Below are positions 43,268-52,920 of a stretch of 64,000 nucleotides of DNA, piece by piece. Positions within the stretch are counted from its first letter, which is position 1, and each line of letters starts with the position of its first letter. The notes beneath the pieces were generated by a model. It was not told the DNA's origin, searched no databases, and saw only the letters and a program-made list of their open reading frames with translations. The DNA is from a bacterium (lineage in GTDB: Bacteria > Armatimonadota > Fimbriimonadia > Fimbriimonadales > Fimbriimonadaceae), in the NCBI GenBank assembly GCA_027485645.1, contig JAIXQR010000001.1, positions 186,001-250,000 of the forward strand, in the 5' to 3' direction. A program made the translations under genes and the position numbers.

Positions 43268-44467
43268 GTGATACAGTTACTCTACGTGCAAGGGAGCATC
43301 GAGAGTGGCGGTACTGGTTACCGAGAAATTGCTGAGGAGCTGAGGCAAAACATTGGCTCTGGCAGAATTGAAGTTGGCAGTTTGCTGCCGACCGAGCGCG
43401 AACTTTATTCCCAATTTGGAGTCAGCCGCACGACGGTTCGCCGGGCTTTGCAAGACCTGGTTCGAAGCGGCTGGGCCGTTAGTCAGCCGAACCGCGGTCA
43501 CATTGCGAGCCAACCCTCTCCGGCCCGCGAAAGTCGCCTGGTGGCCTTCATTGACCACGCTAACTCAATTCATCAGACACTGTTTTTCAAGCTATCTCAA
43601 TCGCTTGCATCGCAAGGTTTTCACTTAGTCCATATTGACAGCGAACAGGTTGGAACGGTCGGTGCGATGGAGCGTGCCGCCGCAGAGGGCATGTACGGGG
43701 CAATTGTGTGGTCTAAGACAAGTACACCAGATGTACACCGACTTCAGAAATTAAAGTCGTCTTTGAATGTAGTTACGATATTGCACCATTTGCCGTACGT
43801 TGGGGCAGCCCATGTGCAGCCGAAGCTTTACGAAGGCGCACGGATGGCGGTTCGGCACTTGCATCGCATGGGGCATCGACGCCTTGCGGTTACCGGCATG
43901 ATGGACGGGTTTCGGGCCCACCACGAGGGCTTTTCTGGCTTCCTTGCCGCCTGCCACGAACTCAATCTTCACCCTTCACCGATCGATTTTCTGTTCTGCC
44001 GAACAAGCACGACAGAAGCCTTGGAGCTTCGCCACATTGAGCGAAGACTTCGGGACGAGGACCGGCCGGATGCGATTCTCATGTTGCAAGACATGTGGGT
44101 CGAACCGATCGGTCAGGTCATTGCGAAAGTCGGGCTGTCCGTGCCCGACGACATTGCCGTGGTTGGCATGGGCAACGACTTTCCCCACTCGTTCAGCGGA
44201 ATACATCTCACCACCGTTGCCTATGACTGGTCCATGGCGGCCCAGCAAATCATCGAGCAGTTGTTGGAACCGAAGACATCTTCGAGTCGGCACTCCCGAT
44301 CTAGGCAATTTGATGTTTCACTCGTCATCCGCGGAAGCGCTGGAGAGCCGGTTGATCAATGGTCAAGCGAGCCCTACACGCCAAACCGCGCCATCCCGTT
44401 CAACTCAGTACCGCAAAGATCTGCGGGACGCCTAGCCACCACGACGGTGGCATCTACATTGCAGTAG
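43268..44467 (+). CDS. GntR-type regulator with LacI-like sensor domain
   Basis: 399 residues, GTG start (the GTG at codon 8 is an alternative). The winged-helix GntR domain spans about 18-85: [42 protein letters not shown]. The C-terminal 280 residues are a periplasmic-binding-protein-like sensor as in LacI/Ara[33 protein letters not shown]. Such fusions (AraR type) sense sugars. The ligand is unknown; the following gene is a prepilin-type secreted protein rather than an obvious sugar enzyme. Confidence 0.88.
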   Translation: MIQLLYVQGSIESGGTGYREIAEELRQNIGSGRIEVGSLLPTERELYSQFGVSRTTVRRALQDLVRSGWAVSQPNRGHIASQPSPARESRLVAFIDHANSIHQTLFFKLSQSLASQGFHLVHIDSEQVGTVGAMERAAAEGMYGAIVWSKTSTPDVHRLQKLKSSLNVVTILHHLPYVGAAHVQPKLYEGARMAVRHLHRMGHRRLAVTGMMDGFRAHHEGFSGFLAACHELNLHPSPIDFLFCRTSTTEALELRHIERRLRDEDRPDAILMLQDMWVEPIGQVIAKVGLSVPDDIAVVGMGNDFPHSFSGIHLTTVAYDWSMAAQQIIEQLLEPKTSSSRHSRSRQFDVSLVIRGSAGEPVDQWSSEPYTPNRAIPFNSVPQRSAGRLATTTVASTLQ

Positions 44468-44472
44468 AACTC

Positions 44473-45300
44473 ATGAAAAAAGCATTCACGCTCATTGAAC
44501 TTCTCGTTGTCATCGCGATCATCGCGATTCTTGCCGCTATCCTCTTCCCCGTATTCGCTCAGGCTAAGGCCGCTGCGAAGAAGACCCAGTCGCTCAGCAA
44601 CGTCAAGCAGCTTGGACTTGGCACGCTGATGTACAACAATGACTACGACGGCTCCTTCACCATGGGCACGAACTCGTGCTGGTGGCAGCCAATTGATGGA
44701 GGCTGGACGTACAACGTTCTTCCTTACATCAAGAGCGTTCCAATGTTCGTTAGCCCTGGAGACCCGAAGAGCAAGGCTTCTTGGCCAGGCTGGATGGGCG
44801 GAGTTACCGAAGCCATCAACATCTCCTACGCTGCTAACGGCTACATGGCCGACAAGGGTTCAGGCTGGGGCGTTTACGGCGTCATCGGTATGAACCAGGC
44901 AAACTCGCAGCGACGAGCTGACGGAACCTTCTGCGGCGCTTGGATGAGCCGAGGCATCACCGCCGAAACGGAAGTCACCAACGTTGCTGAGACGGTTATG
45001 TTCGCCGAAGCTTACGGCGGCTACCCAGTTTGGGGACCATCGAACTTCTTCACCGGCGTTAACTGGTGGGACTTCGTCGGCTTTGGTGGCTTGACGCCAA
45101 ACCCAGCTCGAAGCGGCGGCACGTACCAGGTCAACGGCGTCACCTTCTCGAAGAACAACCGAAACGGTGGCGTTAACGCTGACTGGACCGGTAACAGCAA
45201 CTTCGTTTGGGTTGATGGACACGCGACGGCGAAGAACCCGCAGTCGACCTTCCGAACGCCAACCGACAACACCACTAACCAGTGGGACGCTCTTCGCTGA
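44473..45300 (+). CDS. DUF1559-type prepilin-like protein
   Basis: 275 residues from the ATG at 44473; upstream in-frame sequence belongs to the regulator gene. The prepilin cleavage site and N-terminal helix are plain: [20 protein letters not shown], then [20 protein letters not shown]. The C-terminal part has VWVDGHA with surrounding H-x-G-like pattern of DUF1559 pseudopilins, a large family in Planctomycetes and Armatimonadota. Six of seven Arg codons are CGA, suggesting high expression. It is followed by a lipoprotein gene after a hairpin. Confidence 0.92.
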   Translation: MKKAFTLIELLVVIAIIAILAAILFPVFAQAKAAAKKTQSLSNVKQLGLGTLMYNNDYDGSFTMGTNSCWWQPIDGGWTYNVLPYIKSVPMFVSPGDPKSKASWPGWMGGVTEAINISYAANGYMADKGSGWGVYGVIGMNQANSQRRADGTFCGAWMSRGITAETEVTNVAETVMFAEAYGGYPVWGPSNFFTGVNWWDFVGFGGLTPNPARSGGTYQVNGVTFSKNNRNGGVNADWTGNSNFVWVDGHATAKNPQSTFRTPTDNTTNQWDALR

Positions 45301-45318
45301 GCTTGTTCTAACAACAAT

Positions 45319-45340
45319 GACCGGGGTGAAAACCCCGGTC
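45319..45340 (+). terminator. Intercistronic hairpin
   Basis: GACCGGGG pairs perfectly with CCCCGGTC around loop TGAAAA. No T-tract follows; instead AAAGGA, the ribosome binding site of the lipoprotein gene, comes next. It may stabilise the prepilin mRNA or reduce transcription of the lipoprotein. Confidence 0.6.
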
Positions 45341-45351
45341 AAAGGATATTC

Positions 45352-45624
45352 ATGAAGAAGATCACAACTGTCATTTCAGCATTGCTTCTTTGCGGCGCAT
45401 TGATCGGATGCGGCCCCTCGGAAGCGAGCATGTCGAAAAACGAAGAGGATTCGCTCAAAAATCCTGGCAAAACTATCCCACCTGAGGCCGCTGCGGGGAT
45501 GAGCAAGATGGGCGATCTTGTGAAGCAGCAGCAGGAAGCCAACAAGGCCGCCGGAGTTGACTCGCGCGGACTTCCAATTGAGTCTTCCACCGAAAAGGAA
45601 CCGCCCAAAGTCGGCCCTAACTGA
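45352..45624 (+). CDS. Small lipoprotein
   Basis: 90 residues. Signal peptide with lipobox ALIGCG (Cys20), so lipid-anchored outside the cytoplasmic membrane. The mature part is polar and acidic with no fold visible (KNEEDSLKNPGKTIPPEAAA, KQQQEANKAAG). It follows a DUF1559 prepilin in the same orientation, a pairing that recurs in this group of bacteria. AAAGGA ribosome binding site. Role unknown. Confidence 0.82.
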   Translation: MKKITTVISALLLCGALIGCGPSEASMSKNEEDSLKNPGKTIPPEAAAGMSKMGDLVKQQQEANKAAGVDSRGLPIESSTEKEPPKVGPN

Positions 45625-45671
45625 TTCTTTGCCCCCTGGGTTCAACACCCTACCGGGTGGACATCGTCTTG

Positions 45672-45706
45672 ATCGTTTCTGGACCCTGTGTTCAGAAACG
45701 ATTTTT
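45672..45706 (+). terminator. Rho-independent terminator
   Basis: ATCGTTTCTG at 45672-45681 pairs with CAGAAACGAT at 45693-45702, followed by T-rich sequence. It ends the prepilin/lipoprotein unit. Confidence 0.85.
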
Positions 45707-45763
45707 CTTCACATTTGACGAAAAATTAGGTGTATTCTCAGTACCTACTGTAGGAGTGTCAAG

Positions 45764-47776
45764 TTGAAAAATCGCTGGCTAACAATTCTAACCACAGGCG
45801 CACTGGCATTGTCTGCGTCCGTCTTCTCGCAAACGACGGAGATCAAACCACTCCGAAAGGTCACGGCGACGCCGGCAGGAAAGATCGACACGCGATCCTT
45901 CAGCCCGCAGATCTCGACCAGCTTCAACAAGAAGCCAAAGATTTCCGAAAACCCGATGATCTTGCCTTGGCGCAAGACCGGAACGAAGAACACCCTTAAG
46001 GCGGGTGTTTCCGATGCGAAGCTTGATCATGGCGCGCAGCCAAAGATCACCTTCGGCGGCCCTGGCTTCAACGGCGGCATCCCACCAGACTGTGACGTTG
46101 CGGTTGGACCAAAGCACGTCGTTGCCGTTGTTAACACCGTTCTCGCTTTCTACAACAAGACCACCGGCGCGAAGACTTTCGAGCAGAGCTACGATGCATT
46201 CTTTGCCGGCATCGGTGTTACCGGTGAAGTCATCTCCGACCCTAAGGTCATCTACGATCCGATCAGCAAGCGATGGTTTACGCTGATCATCGAAGTCGGC
46301 TTCGCAACGCCGCTCAGCAAGCAGCTCGTTGCGGTTTCGGACGATGAAGATCCAAACGGAACCTGGTTCCGCTACCGTGTTGATTCCGAACTTACGGTTG
46401 GCAGCAACAAGTACTGGCTGGACTACCCTGGCTTCGGCGTTAACAAGGACTCGTTGGTCATCACCGGCAACATGTTTGGCTACACCAGCGGATTTGCCGG
46501 AAACCTGTTCATCGTTCTTCCAAAGCAGCCGTTCCTGACCGGAGCGACCGCGACGGCAACACAGTTCCACGATCCGCAGGGCAGCACGACGAAGATCGTG
46601 ACCACATACGATTCGGCAGTGAACGCGGTCTATGCGATCGGCGATTTCAACACGTCGTCCGTCAAAGTCAACGCCGTCACTGACGGGGCAACTTCTTCGC
46701 CGCGACTCTTCCAGAGCTTCGTGACCGTTCCAAACATCACGTATTACGCGGCTGGCACGGTGAACGGCGCAGGCGGTTCGGTCCTCGATGGATTCGATGG
46801 CCGCATCTACAACGCGTCCTACCGAAACGGCTCGATCTTGGGTGCTCACGGCATTCAGGTGAGCGATAGCGACACCCGACAGAAGGTCCGCTGGTACGAC
46901 GTTCGAACCAACAACTGGCCATTTGGCGGAACGCCATCGCTCCGACAAGCGGGTGACATCGTTGGTGGAACGGGTGAGAACCTGCACATGCCGGCGATCA
47001 ACATGAACTCGCGAAACGAGATCAGCGTTCTCTACACGCGAACGAGCGCAAACATTGTTGCCGACCTGGTCTTCTCGACGCGACGAGCAACCGATCCATC
47101 GGGCGTGGTTGGCCGACCAACCTTGGTTGCGCGATCTACGGCGAACTATCCGTTCTACCGATGGGGCGACTACTTTGGTGTCGCAATTGACCCGGTTGAC
47201 GACCGAACCTTCTGGGGCTTCGGAATGGTTTCGACCGCCAACATCTGGGACACCTTCGTTACCAGCTGGCGCATCCCGTCGAACGGCGAGGGCGCAATTG
47301 CTTTCAACGCACAGACGGCTGGCATCTTCAGTGCACAAGGAACTTACGTTTCCGGAACGCTCGCTTCGGTCTACAACGCAGACAACAACCTTTACCGAGT
47401 CAACTCCAGCCGCGTTGCTGGATTCGGTCAGGTGACGGCAGTTGAAGCGGCTTACGGCACGACCTTGACGCCAGAAACCTCCCAGTACCTGGGCCTGAAC
47501 ATCAAGTCGGCCGCACCAGCCGGTAGCACCGTGCAGGTGTACTTCTATAACCAGGTTAAGCGAGCATACGAGCTCGTGAAGAGCTACACCGCTTCGACCA
47601 CGGTGATGAAGATTGATCTTGCCGAAGCGCAGGCCAAGCTCTACGTTGCCGCTAACGGTCAGGTAAAGGTTATGGTTCGAACCATCAACCCAGTTCGATC
47701 GGGCAGCATGCCGCCGACCTTCACCCTTGGCCTGGATCAGCTCCAGCTCTTGGGCGAAGCAAAGCCAGTTAACTAA
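45764..47776 (+). CDS. Large secreted protein, highly biased codons
   Basis: 670 residues, TTG start with TAGGAG about nine bases upstream. Signal peptide MKNRWLTILTTGALALSASVFSQ. Motifs such as IPPDCDVAVGPKHVVAVVNT and SKRWFTLIIE resemble secreted beta-propeller-like proteins; the final 150 residues look like a separate beta domain (TVQVYFYNQVKRAYELVKSY). No catalytic site is evident. About 20 of 28 Arg codons are CGA and Pro is mostly CCA or CCG, which sets it apart from most genes here and suggests it is abundant. It stands alone between two terminators. Confidence 0.8.
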   Translation: MKNRWLTILTTGALALSASVFSQTTEIKPLRKVTATPAGKIDTRSFSPQISTSFNKKPKISENPMILPWRKTGTKNTLKAGVSDAKLDHGAQPKITFGGPGFNGGIPPDCDVAVGPKHVVAVVNTVLAFYNKTTGAKTFEQSYDAFFAGIGVTGEVISDPKVIYDPISKRWFTLIIEVGFATPLSKQLVAVSDDEDPNGTWFRYRVDSELTVGSNKYWLDYPGFGVNKDSLVITGNMFGYTSGFAGNLFIVLPKQPFLTGATATATQFHDPQGSTTKIVTTYDSAVNAVYAIGDFNTSSVKVNAVTDGATSSPRLFQSFVTVPNITYYAAGTVNGAGGSVLDGFDGRIYNASYRNGSILGAHGIQVSDSDTRQKVRWYDVRTNNWPFGGTPSLRQAGDIVGGTGENLHMPAINMNSRNEISVLYTRTSANIVADLVFSTRRATDPSGVVGRPTLVARSTANYPFYRWGDYFGVAIDPVDDRTFWGFGMVSTANIWDTFVTSWRIPSNGEGAIAFNAQTAGIFSAQGTYVSGTLASVYNADNNLYRVNSSRVAGFGQVTAVEAAYGTTLTPETSQYLGLNIKSAAPAGSTVQVYFYNQVKRAYELVKSYTASTTVMKIDLAEAQAKLYVAANGQVKVMVRTINPVRSGSMPPTFTLGLDQLQLLGEAKPVN

Positions 47777-47796
47777 CCACTCAACCTAGACCAAAT

Positions 47797-47831
47797 AAAA
47801 GAGCCAACGGAGAAATCCGTTGGCTCTTTTT
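47797..47831 (+). terminator. Rho-independent terminator
   Basis: AAAAGAGCCAACGGA at 47797-47811 pairs perfectly with TCCGTTGGCTCTTTT at 47816-47830 around GAAA. Very strong; it works in either direction. Confidence 0.95.
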
Positions 47832-47859
47832 ATGTATCTGGTGTGCTACCTTTCTAGCG

Positions 47860-48780
47860 ATGTCTCTCGCGATTTTTGCCACTCTTCTCGCCGTGTCTGG
47901 ACCAGTGCAAGAACGCACGGTGGACCTCACGCCGATCGCGAAAGTTGAGCTTCCGGCGCTTGATGAAATGAGCGGCATCGTGAAGAGCCGCCGGTATCCG
48001 AACACCTACTGGGTGCATAACGACTCCGGCGACGCGGCACGAATCTTCGCCATTCAGCCAACCGGCGACGTGCTCTTCAAGGGCTGGGAGAATCGAAAGG
48101 CCGACGCAGGCAAAACGCCGGATGCCAAGCCCTACGAAGGTATCTCGATCCTCGGAGCCTTCAACCAGGACTGGGAAGACATCGCCATTGACGGCGACAC
48201 GCTCTACCTAAGCGATCTCGGCAACAACGCCAACGCACGGCGTGACTTGGGGATTTACGTCATCGATGAGCCGAACCCGCTGGAGGCCCGAGAAGCGCAT
48301 CTCATCTCTCGCATTCCGGTTCGGTACCCCGAGCAGACTGACTTTCCGCCGAAGGCTGGTTATCGGTACGACTGCGAGGGCATCTTCGTCAAGGCAGGCA
48401 AGCTTTATGTCGTCACGAAAGAGCGAACCCCAGGTGGAAAGCTGCCGGTGGATACCACCGTTCTCTATCGGCTCGATTCACGACGAACCGACGCGGTGAA
48501 TCCGCTGAAGCGGCTCGGAGAGCGCAAGGGGCTTGGTGGTTGGGTCACCGCAAGCGACATGTCGCCAAACGGTAAGTATCTTGCGCTGCTCACTCAGGCA
48601 CCGTTTGCCAGCGTTTGGATCTTCGATGCCTCCGGCCCCGACACTCAATGGCTCAACAAGCCGATTCGCCAGATTCGACTGAACAAGGCGCAGCAGTGCG
48701 AAGCCATCGGGTTTGAAGACGACCGAACCGTGCTCATCACGAACGAGCAGCGCGAAATCTTCCGCCTCAAAGTTGACTAG
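47860..48780 (+). CDS. Secreted propeller protein (esterase-like)
   Basis: 306 residues with an N-terminal hydrophobic leader (SLAIFATLLAVSG). Sequence blocks MSGIVKSRRYPNTYWVHNDSGD, DWEDIAIDGDTLYLSDLGNN (Asp-rich loop) and CEGIFVKAGKLYVVTKE are typical of phytase-like or esterase-like beta-propellers that bind metal. A catalytic function is not shown by motif alone. It converges with the next gene, sharing CTAG as overlapping stops. Confidence 0.75.
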   Translation: MSLAIFATLLAVSGPVQERTVDLTPIAKVELPALDEMSGIVKSRRYPNTYWVHNDSGDAARIFAIQPTGDVLFKGWENRKADAGKTPDAKPYEGISILGAFNQDWEDIAIDGDTLYLSDLGNNANARRDLGIYVIDEPNPLEAREAHLISRIPVRYPEQTDFPPKAGYRYDCEGIFVKAGKLYVVTKERTPGGKLPVDTTVLYRLDSRRTDAVNPLKRLGERKGLGGWVTASDMSPNGKYLALLTQAPFASVWIFDASGPDTQWLNKPIRQIRLNKAQQCEAIGFEDDRTVLITNEQREIFRLKVD

Positions 48781-49514
48781 TTGACGTTGATCGATTCTAT
48801 GGTTAGGGTTCCGCTGGCGTCGCGTGGGTTCACGTAGACGCCGGTTTGAACTTGCAGAACATCAATCCGGTCGGGCTTGCCGAATCCGAGATTCGTGTTC
48901 CCTCCGTTGCTGGGGCGGGTGTGTTGCAGTTGGCTGAGGGGGAACTCGTACTGCTTTGTCACCGGGTTCAGGGCCATCGGTGGCGTTAGGTAGCTATCGG
49001 TGCCTTGCATGAGACGGAGCCGAAATTTCGGCAAAGTTCCGCGGGCCTTTATGACGACTTTGCTAAGGCCCCGGGTTTCGATGGGGTCGGATGGGTAGCG
49101 AAGGGTAGCAAAGTACCGTTCTTCGTTTCCGAACTTGATCACTTTGAGCTCGGTAAAGCCTTGTGAGTCAACGGAGGTCGTGGCCTCGGCGCCGGGGCTC
49201 GTTTCTAGCAGCCAGGCCGTTTGCTTCGGAATCACGACGGGCGGCGCGGGTGCGGGCGGCTGCCCTATGAGCATGAAAGACGTTAGGGCGAGGGCAATCG
49301 CAAACGCGATCAAGATCGCGATGACAATTTGGTTTTTGTTTCCAGCCTTTTTGGCGGCGATCTGCGTCCGCGCCTTTTGAAGGTATTCAACCGGAACCTC
49401 GATTTCGGCGAAGGCCGCTTCCTCCGCCTGTTTTTGCTGCGCCGCTTCGCGGTCTTGCTCGTAGAGCTTTAAGGCAAGCTCCTCCGCAGATTCTTCCTTT
49501 TTTGTTCGCAGCAT
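48777..49514 (-). CDS. Single-pass membrane hypothetical protein
   Basis: 245 residues. The first 60 residues are charged and helical, likely a coiled coil in the cytoplasm (EELALKLYEQDREAAQQKQA). One membrane helix sits at about 62-84 (IVIAILIAFAIALALTSFML). A proline-rich linker (PPAPAPPVVIP) leads to an external beta domain. No family recognised. Confidence 0.7.
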   Translation of the reverse strand: MLRTKKEESAEELALKLYEQDREAAQQKQAEEAAFAEIEVPVEYLQKARTQIAAKKAGNKNQIVIAILIAFAIALALTSFMLIGQPPAPAPPVVIPKQTAWLLETSPGAEATTSVDSQGFTELKVIKFGNEERYFATLRYPSDPIETRGLSKVVIKARGTLPKFRLRLMQGTDSYLTPPMALNPVTKQYEFPLSQLQHTRPSNGGNTNLGFGKPDRIDVLQVQTGVYVNPRDASGTLTIESINVN

Positions 49515-49550
49515 AAAATCAGTACGGAGGAGAGGCGAGTTAGGTTCGGC

Positions 49551-49964
49551 TTAGGCCTGAACGGTGAGGTCGAGCGTGATGTCGAGGTCGAGGACTCGGC
49601 TGATCGGGCAGCCTTCTTCGGCGGCTTTAGCGGCTTCCTGGATCAGGGCTTCATCGGCGCCGGGCGCAACCACGGTGCAGGTGAGCACGCTTCGGGTGAG
49701 GGTGAGCTCTTCCATGGTGATGGCGGCGGTGGTGGAGATGGACTCTGGGGTGATTCCGCGCTCGCCAAGCTGGGCGGAGAAGGCCATGCTGAAGCAGCCC
49801 GCGTGAGCGGCGGCGATCAGCTCTTCCGGATTCGTGCCGGGAGCGTCCTCAAATCGGGTTTTGAACGAGTAAGGCGTGCCATTGAGAATGGTGGATGGGG
49901 ACGTGAGCGTGCCGTGGCCTTCTTTTAGGTTGCCGTTCCAAACGGCGGATGCGGTTCTAATCAT
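49551..49964 (-). CDS. osmC: OsmC-family peroxiredoxin
   Basis: 137 residues from the ATG at 49964, with GGAGAGC ribosome binding site; the longer frame upstream lacks support. Both redox cysteines of the family are present: Cys57 in AAHAGCFSMAFS and Cys119 in EEGCPISRVL. TNPEELIAAAHAG is diagnostic. It reduces organic hydroperoxides, probably in the cytoplasm. Confidence 0.95.
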   Translation of the reverse strand: MIRTASAVWNGNLKEGHGTLTSPSTILNGTPYSFKTRFEDAPGTNPEELIAAAHAGCFSMAFSAQLGERGITPESISTTAAITMEELTLTRSVLTCTVVAPGADEALIQEAAKAAEEGCPISRVLDLDITLDLTVQA

Positions 49965-50026
49965 GTTGCTCTCCAAAACGCGAGTGCGCCCCTCAGTCAT
50001 ACCCGTGCTTTCTGTAGAATGACGGC

Positions 50027-51040
50027 ATGAGTCCCGAATTTCTGGCAAGAATCCCGAAGGTTGAGCTTCACGTACACCTGGAGGGGTCCATTCGGCCAGA
50101 AACCGTCTTGCAACTCGCGGCGCGCAACGGCATCTCGCTCCCGGCCGACACGGTGGAAGGGCTCCAGGCGTGGTACGCCTTTCGAGACTTCCCGCACTTT
50201 GTGGAGGTGTACGTGGAGGTTTCGAAGTGCATTCGGACAGCGGATGATCTGGAACTCCTCGTGCGGGAATTCTTGGAAGAACAGGCGCGGCAGAACGTGC
50301 TGTATTCCGAGTTCACCTACACCGTCTCGACGATCGAAAAGTACGCCGGGCTCTCCTGGAAGGATCAGTTTGCCGCGTTGCAGCGGGGATTAGCATACGG
50401 TGCAGAGCTTGGGACAGAGGCTCAGATCATCATCGACATCGTGCGTGGCGACTCGCTGGAGCGTGCGCAGGAGGTTTTGGGCTGGGTGAAGGAATGTTTG
50501 GGGCACGGGGTTTGTGCCCTTGGGATTGCCGGGGAGGAACGACTTGGGACGGAAATGTATGCGCCCGTGTTCGAAGAAGCCCAAGCGCTCGGCATTCCGG
50601 TAGTCGCCCATGCCGGGGAAACGGTGGGGCCAGAGTCCATTTGGGAAGCTCTTCGGTTAGCCCACGCCAAGCGCATTGGGCACGGCGTCCGGTGCGTGGA
50701 AGACCCCGAGTTGGTGAAGTACTTGGTTCAAAACCAGACTCCGCTCGAAGTTTGCCCTTCCAGCAACGTTTGCCTCGGCGTGTATCCGTCGCTTGCCGAG
50801 CATCCGCTTCCGCGAATGCTGGATGAGGGAATGAACGTCACGATCAACTCCGATGACCCGCCGATGTTCGGTACTTCTCTCGCGGAGGAGTGGATTCGGG
50901 TTTGCCGCGAGTTTGAGCTGACCGAAGACATGGTGTTTAGCCTCATGCAAAACGCCGTAAACGCCGCCCTGCTCCCGGCGGAGCGAAAGGCGGAGTTACG
51001 AACGGCGTTACGCGAAGGATTCGCCGAAGCGGCGGAGTAA
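50027..51040 (+). CDS. Adenosine deaminase family protein
   Basis: 337 residues. Metal ligands His15 and His17 in ELHVHLEGS, then VVAHAGETVGP, IGHGVR and the late NSDDPPMFGT supply the remaining active-site His/Asp residues. This is the ADA/AMP deaminase-like group of zinc purine deaminases. Adenosine, adenine or aminodeoxyfutalosine are possible substrates; length and NSDDPPMFGT fit bacterial adenosine deaminase-like proteins generally. A TAGAAT box seven bases before the ATG suggests a leaderless mRNA. Confidence 0.88.
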   Translation: MSPEFLARIPKVELHVHLEGSIRPETVLQLAARNGISLPADTVEGLQAWYAFRDFPHFVEVYVEVSKCIRTADDLELLVREFLEEQARQNVLYSEFTYTVSTIEKYAGLSWKDQFAALQRGLAYGAELGTEAQIIIDIVRGDSLERAQEVLGWVKECLGHGVCALGIAGEERLGTEMYAPVFEEAQALGIPVVAHAGETVGPESIWEALRLAHAKRIGHGVRCVEDPELVKYLVQNQTPLEVCPSSNVCLGVYPSLAEHPLPRMLDEGMNVTINSDDPPMFGTSLAEEWIRVCREFELTEDMVFSLMQNAVNAALLPAERKAELRTALREGFAEAAE

Positions 51041-51073
51041 CCAAGAGTGGCGAGTTCTAGCCCGCCGCTTCTC

Positions 51074-52891
51074 TTACTTGGCTGCGCTGTGCTCCGCCCA
51101 CAGTTCTTCGAACGTGCTCACGAACCGCTCGATCACCGCGAAGCCGCCTTGCCAGAATTCGGGCGAGTGGAGGTCTACACCGACGATCGCCATGAGCTCA
51201 TCGGGCGATTTTGAACCACCGAGGCGCAGGACTTCGAGGTACTTCGCTTCAAAGCTCGGGCCCTCTTGCTTCGCCTTTTCGTAAAGCGAAAGCACGAGCA
51301 GTTCGCCGAACGAGTACGCGTAAACGTAGAACGGAGCGAAGAAGAAGTGGCCGACGTAGCTCCACCAGTGCTTGTGCTGGTCGCCCATGGTAACGCTGGT
51401 ACCGAACATCGCCTGGAGTTCGGCTTGCCAGATTTCCCCGAACTGCTCAGATGACAGTTCACCGGTTTCACGCCGCGCGCGGTGGCACTTTTGCTCAAAC
51501 GAGAACATCGCGGCTTGGCGGAAAACAGTAGCGAAAATGCCTTCGGCCTTATCGGCGTAAAGGGCCAACTTATCCTCTAGGTTCGCCTTCGCTACCAACT
51601 TTTCAAACACGAGCATTTCGCCGAAGGTGCTGGCGAGCTCGGCCAGAGGAAGGGTGCCGTGGAAGTTGAAATAGCTTTGCTCTCGGCTGAGGGAAGCGTG
51701 GACGCCGTGGCCAAGCTCGTGGGCCAGGGTCATCACATCGTCCATCCGATTCATGTAGCTTTGGAACACGAACGGGTGGGTGTCGGGAGTGACGTAGGAG
51801 CAGAACGCGCCGCCCTGCTTACCCTTGCGCGGCTCGGCATCGATCCAGTTTTTGTCGAAGAACTCGGCGGCCCGATCTTTGAGGGTCGGGCTGAATTGAC
51901 CAAAGGCATCGAGGACAATCTCCTTTGCTTCGGGCCACTCTACGGGTGCTTCCGATTCAAACAACGGAGCGTAGCGGTCGATGTGGGTGAGTTCGGGAAG
52001 GCCGAGGGCGTCGCGCTTGACGAGGTAGTACCGCTCCACGAGGCCGTAGTTCTCCCGGCAAAGCCGCATGACGAGGTTGACGGTTTCGGAGTCGAGCTCA
52101 TTGGAAAGGTGGCGGCTGGTCTCTGGCTCCGGCATGTTTCGAAGTCGATCTTCGACGGCCTTGTCTTGCAGGAGGTTGTTGTAGACGAAGGTGATGACCC
52201 GGTTGATTTCCAGAAGGCCAGCAGTCAGCGATTCCGCGGTGGCGAGTCGCTTGCTGCGGTCCGCATCGCGAAGGAGCGTTAAGACTTCCTGCTCGGTCGC
52301 CGATTTTGGCTCTTCTCCCGGTAGCTGAAGGGTGAAGACGTGGTTGGTGGTGACTTCTTCAAACAGCCGCACCCACGCCCGGGAGCCCGTGTTTGCCGTT
52401 TCTTCGAGAATCACTTCCTCGGCTTCCGAGAGGCGGTAGGGCTGGTAGCGTCGGCTAGCTTCGATGAAGTGCCGGTACGGAGCAACGGCGGGATCGGCCA
52501 AAAGAGGATCGATGATCGCGGCATCGACTTGCTGCAACTCGAGTTCGGCAAAGAGAGTGAGGACGCTGAGCTCGGTCGCAAGTTCGCGTTGCTTCTGCAT
52601 GAACGCGCCAATCTGGGCGTTGGCCGAATCGGTGCTGAACAACAGGTTCGCATAGGAGAGTGGCTTGGCGATCTCGTTTGAGATGGCTTCGAGTTCCTGA
52701 ATCGAGCCCGCAAGGACCTCGGCGGTCAGGCCAGCGTCGTTGATTTTTCCGCGGTATTTAGCGGCATAGGCTTCGCACTTGGCCCGTGCATCGGTCCAAG
52801 TGGCTTGAATAGCAGGGTCTTCTAGGCCAGAAAAAAGCACCGAAAGGTCCCAACGAACGTTTGGAACCGGCAATGACGCAGCGTCACTCAT
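51074..52891 (-). CDS. pepF: Oligoendopeptidase F
   Basis: 605 residues, normal for M3B peptidases. Zinc motif HELGHGVH in MTLAHELGHGVHASLS with the third ligand in LASTFGEML; C-terminal SYVGHFFFAPFYVYAYSFGEL is typical of PepF. No signal peptide, so cytoplasmic; it trims short peptides of about 7-17 residues. It converges with the deaminase gene. Confidence 0.93.
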   Translation of the reverse strand: MSDAASLPVPNVRWDLSVLFSGLEDPAIQATWTDARAKCEAYAAKYRGKINDAGLTAEVLAGSIQELEAISNEIAKPLSYANLLFSTDSANAQIGAFMQKQRELATELSVLTLFAELELQQVDAAIIDPLLADPAVAPYRHFIEASRRYQPYRLSEAEEVILEETANTGSRAWVRLFEEVTTNHVFTLQLPGEEPKSATEQEVLTLLRDADRSKRLATAESLTAGLLEINRVITFVYNNLLQDKAVEDRLRNMPEPETSRHLSNELDSETVNLVMRLCRENYGLVERYYLVKRDALGLPELTHIDRYAPLFESEAPVEWPEAKEIVLDAFGQFSPTLKDRAAEFFDKNWIDAEPRKGKQGGAFCSYVTPDTHPFVFQSYMNRMDDVMTLAHELGHGVHASLSREQSYFNFHGTLPLAELASTFGEMLVFEKLVAKANLEDKLALYADKAEGIFATVFRQAAMFSFEQKCHRARRETGELSSEQFGEIWQAELQAMFGTSVTMGDQHKHWWSYVGHFFFAPFYVYAYSFGELLVLSLYEKAKQEGPSFEAKYLEVLRLGGSKSPDELMAIVGVDLHSPEFWQGGFAVIERFVSTFEELWAEHSAAK

Positions 52892-52920
52892 GCGTTTATT
52901 AGACCCCAGCGCTACGGCGA

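Noticed and set aside
45739-45750. CAGTA-CC-TACTG inverted repeat before the large secreted-protein gene, as an operator
   Set aside because: Only five bases per arm and no adjacent regulator; too weak to call.
45788-47338. A 516-codon open frame on the minus strand opposite the large secreted protein
   Set aside because: It mirrors the codon bias of the plus-strand gene (CGA read backwards is TCG) and its protein has no signal, domain or sensible composition. The plus strand has a signal peptide, ribosome binding site and terminator.
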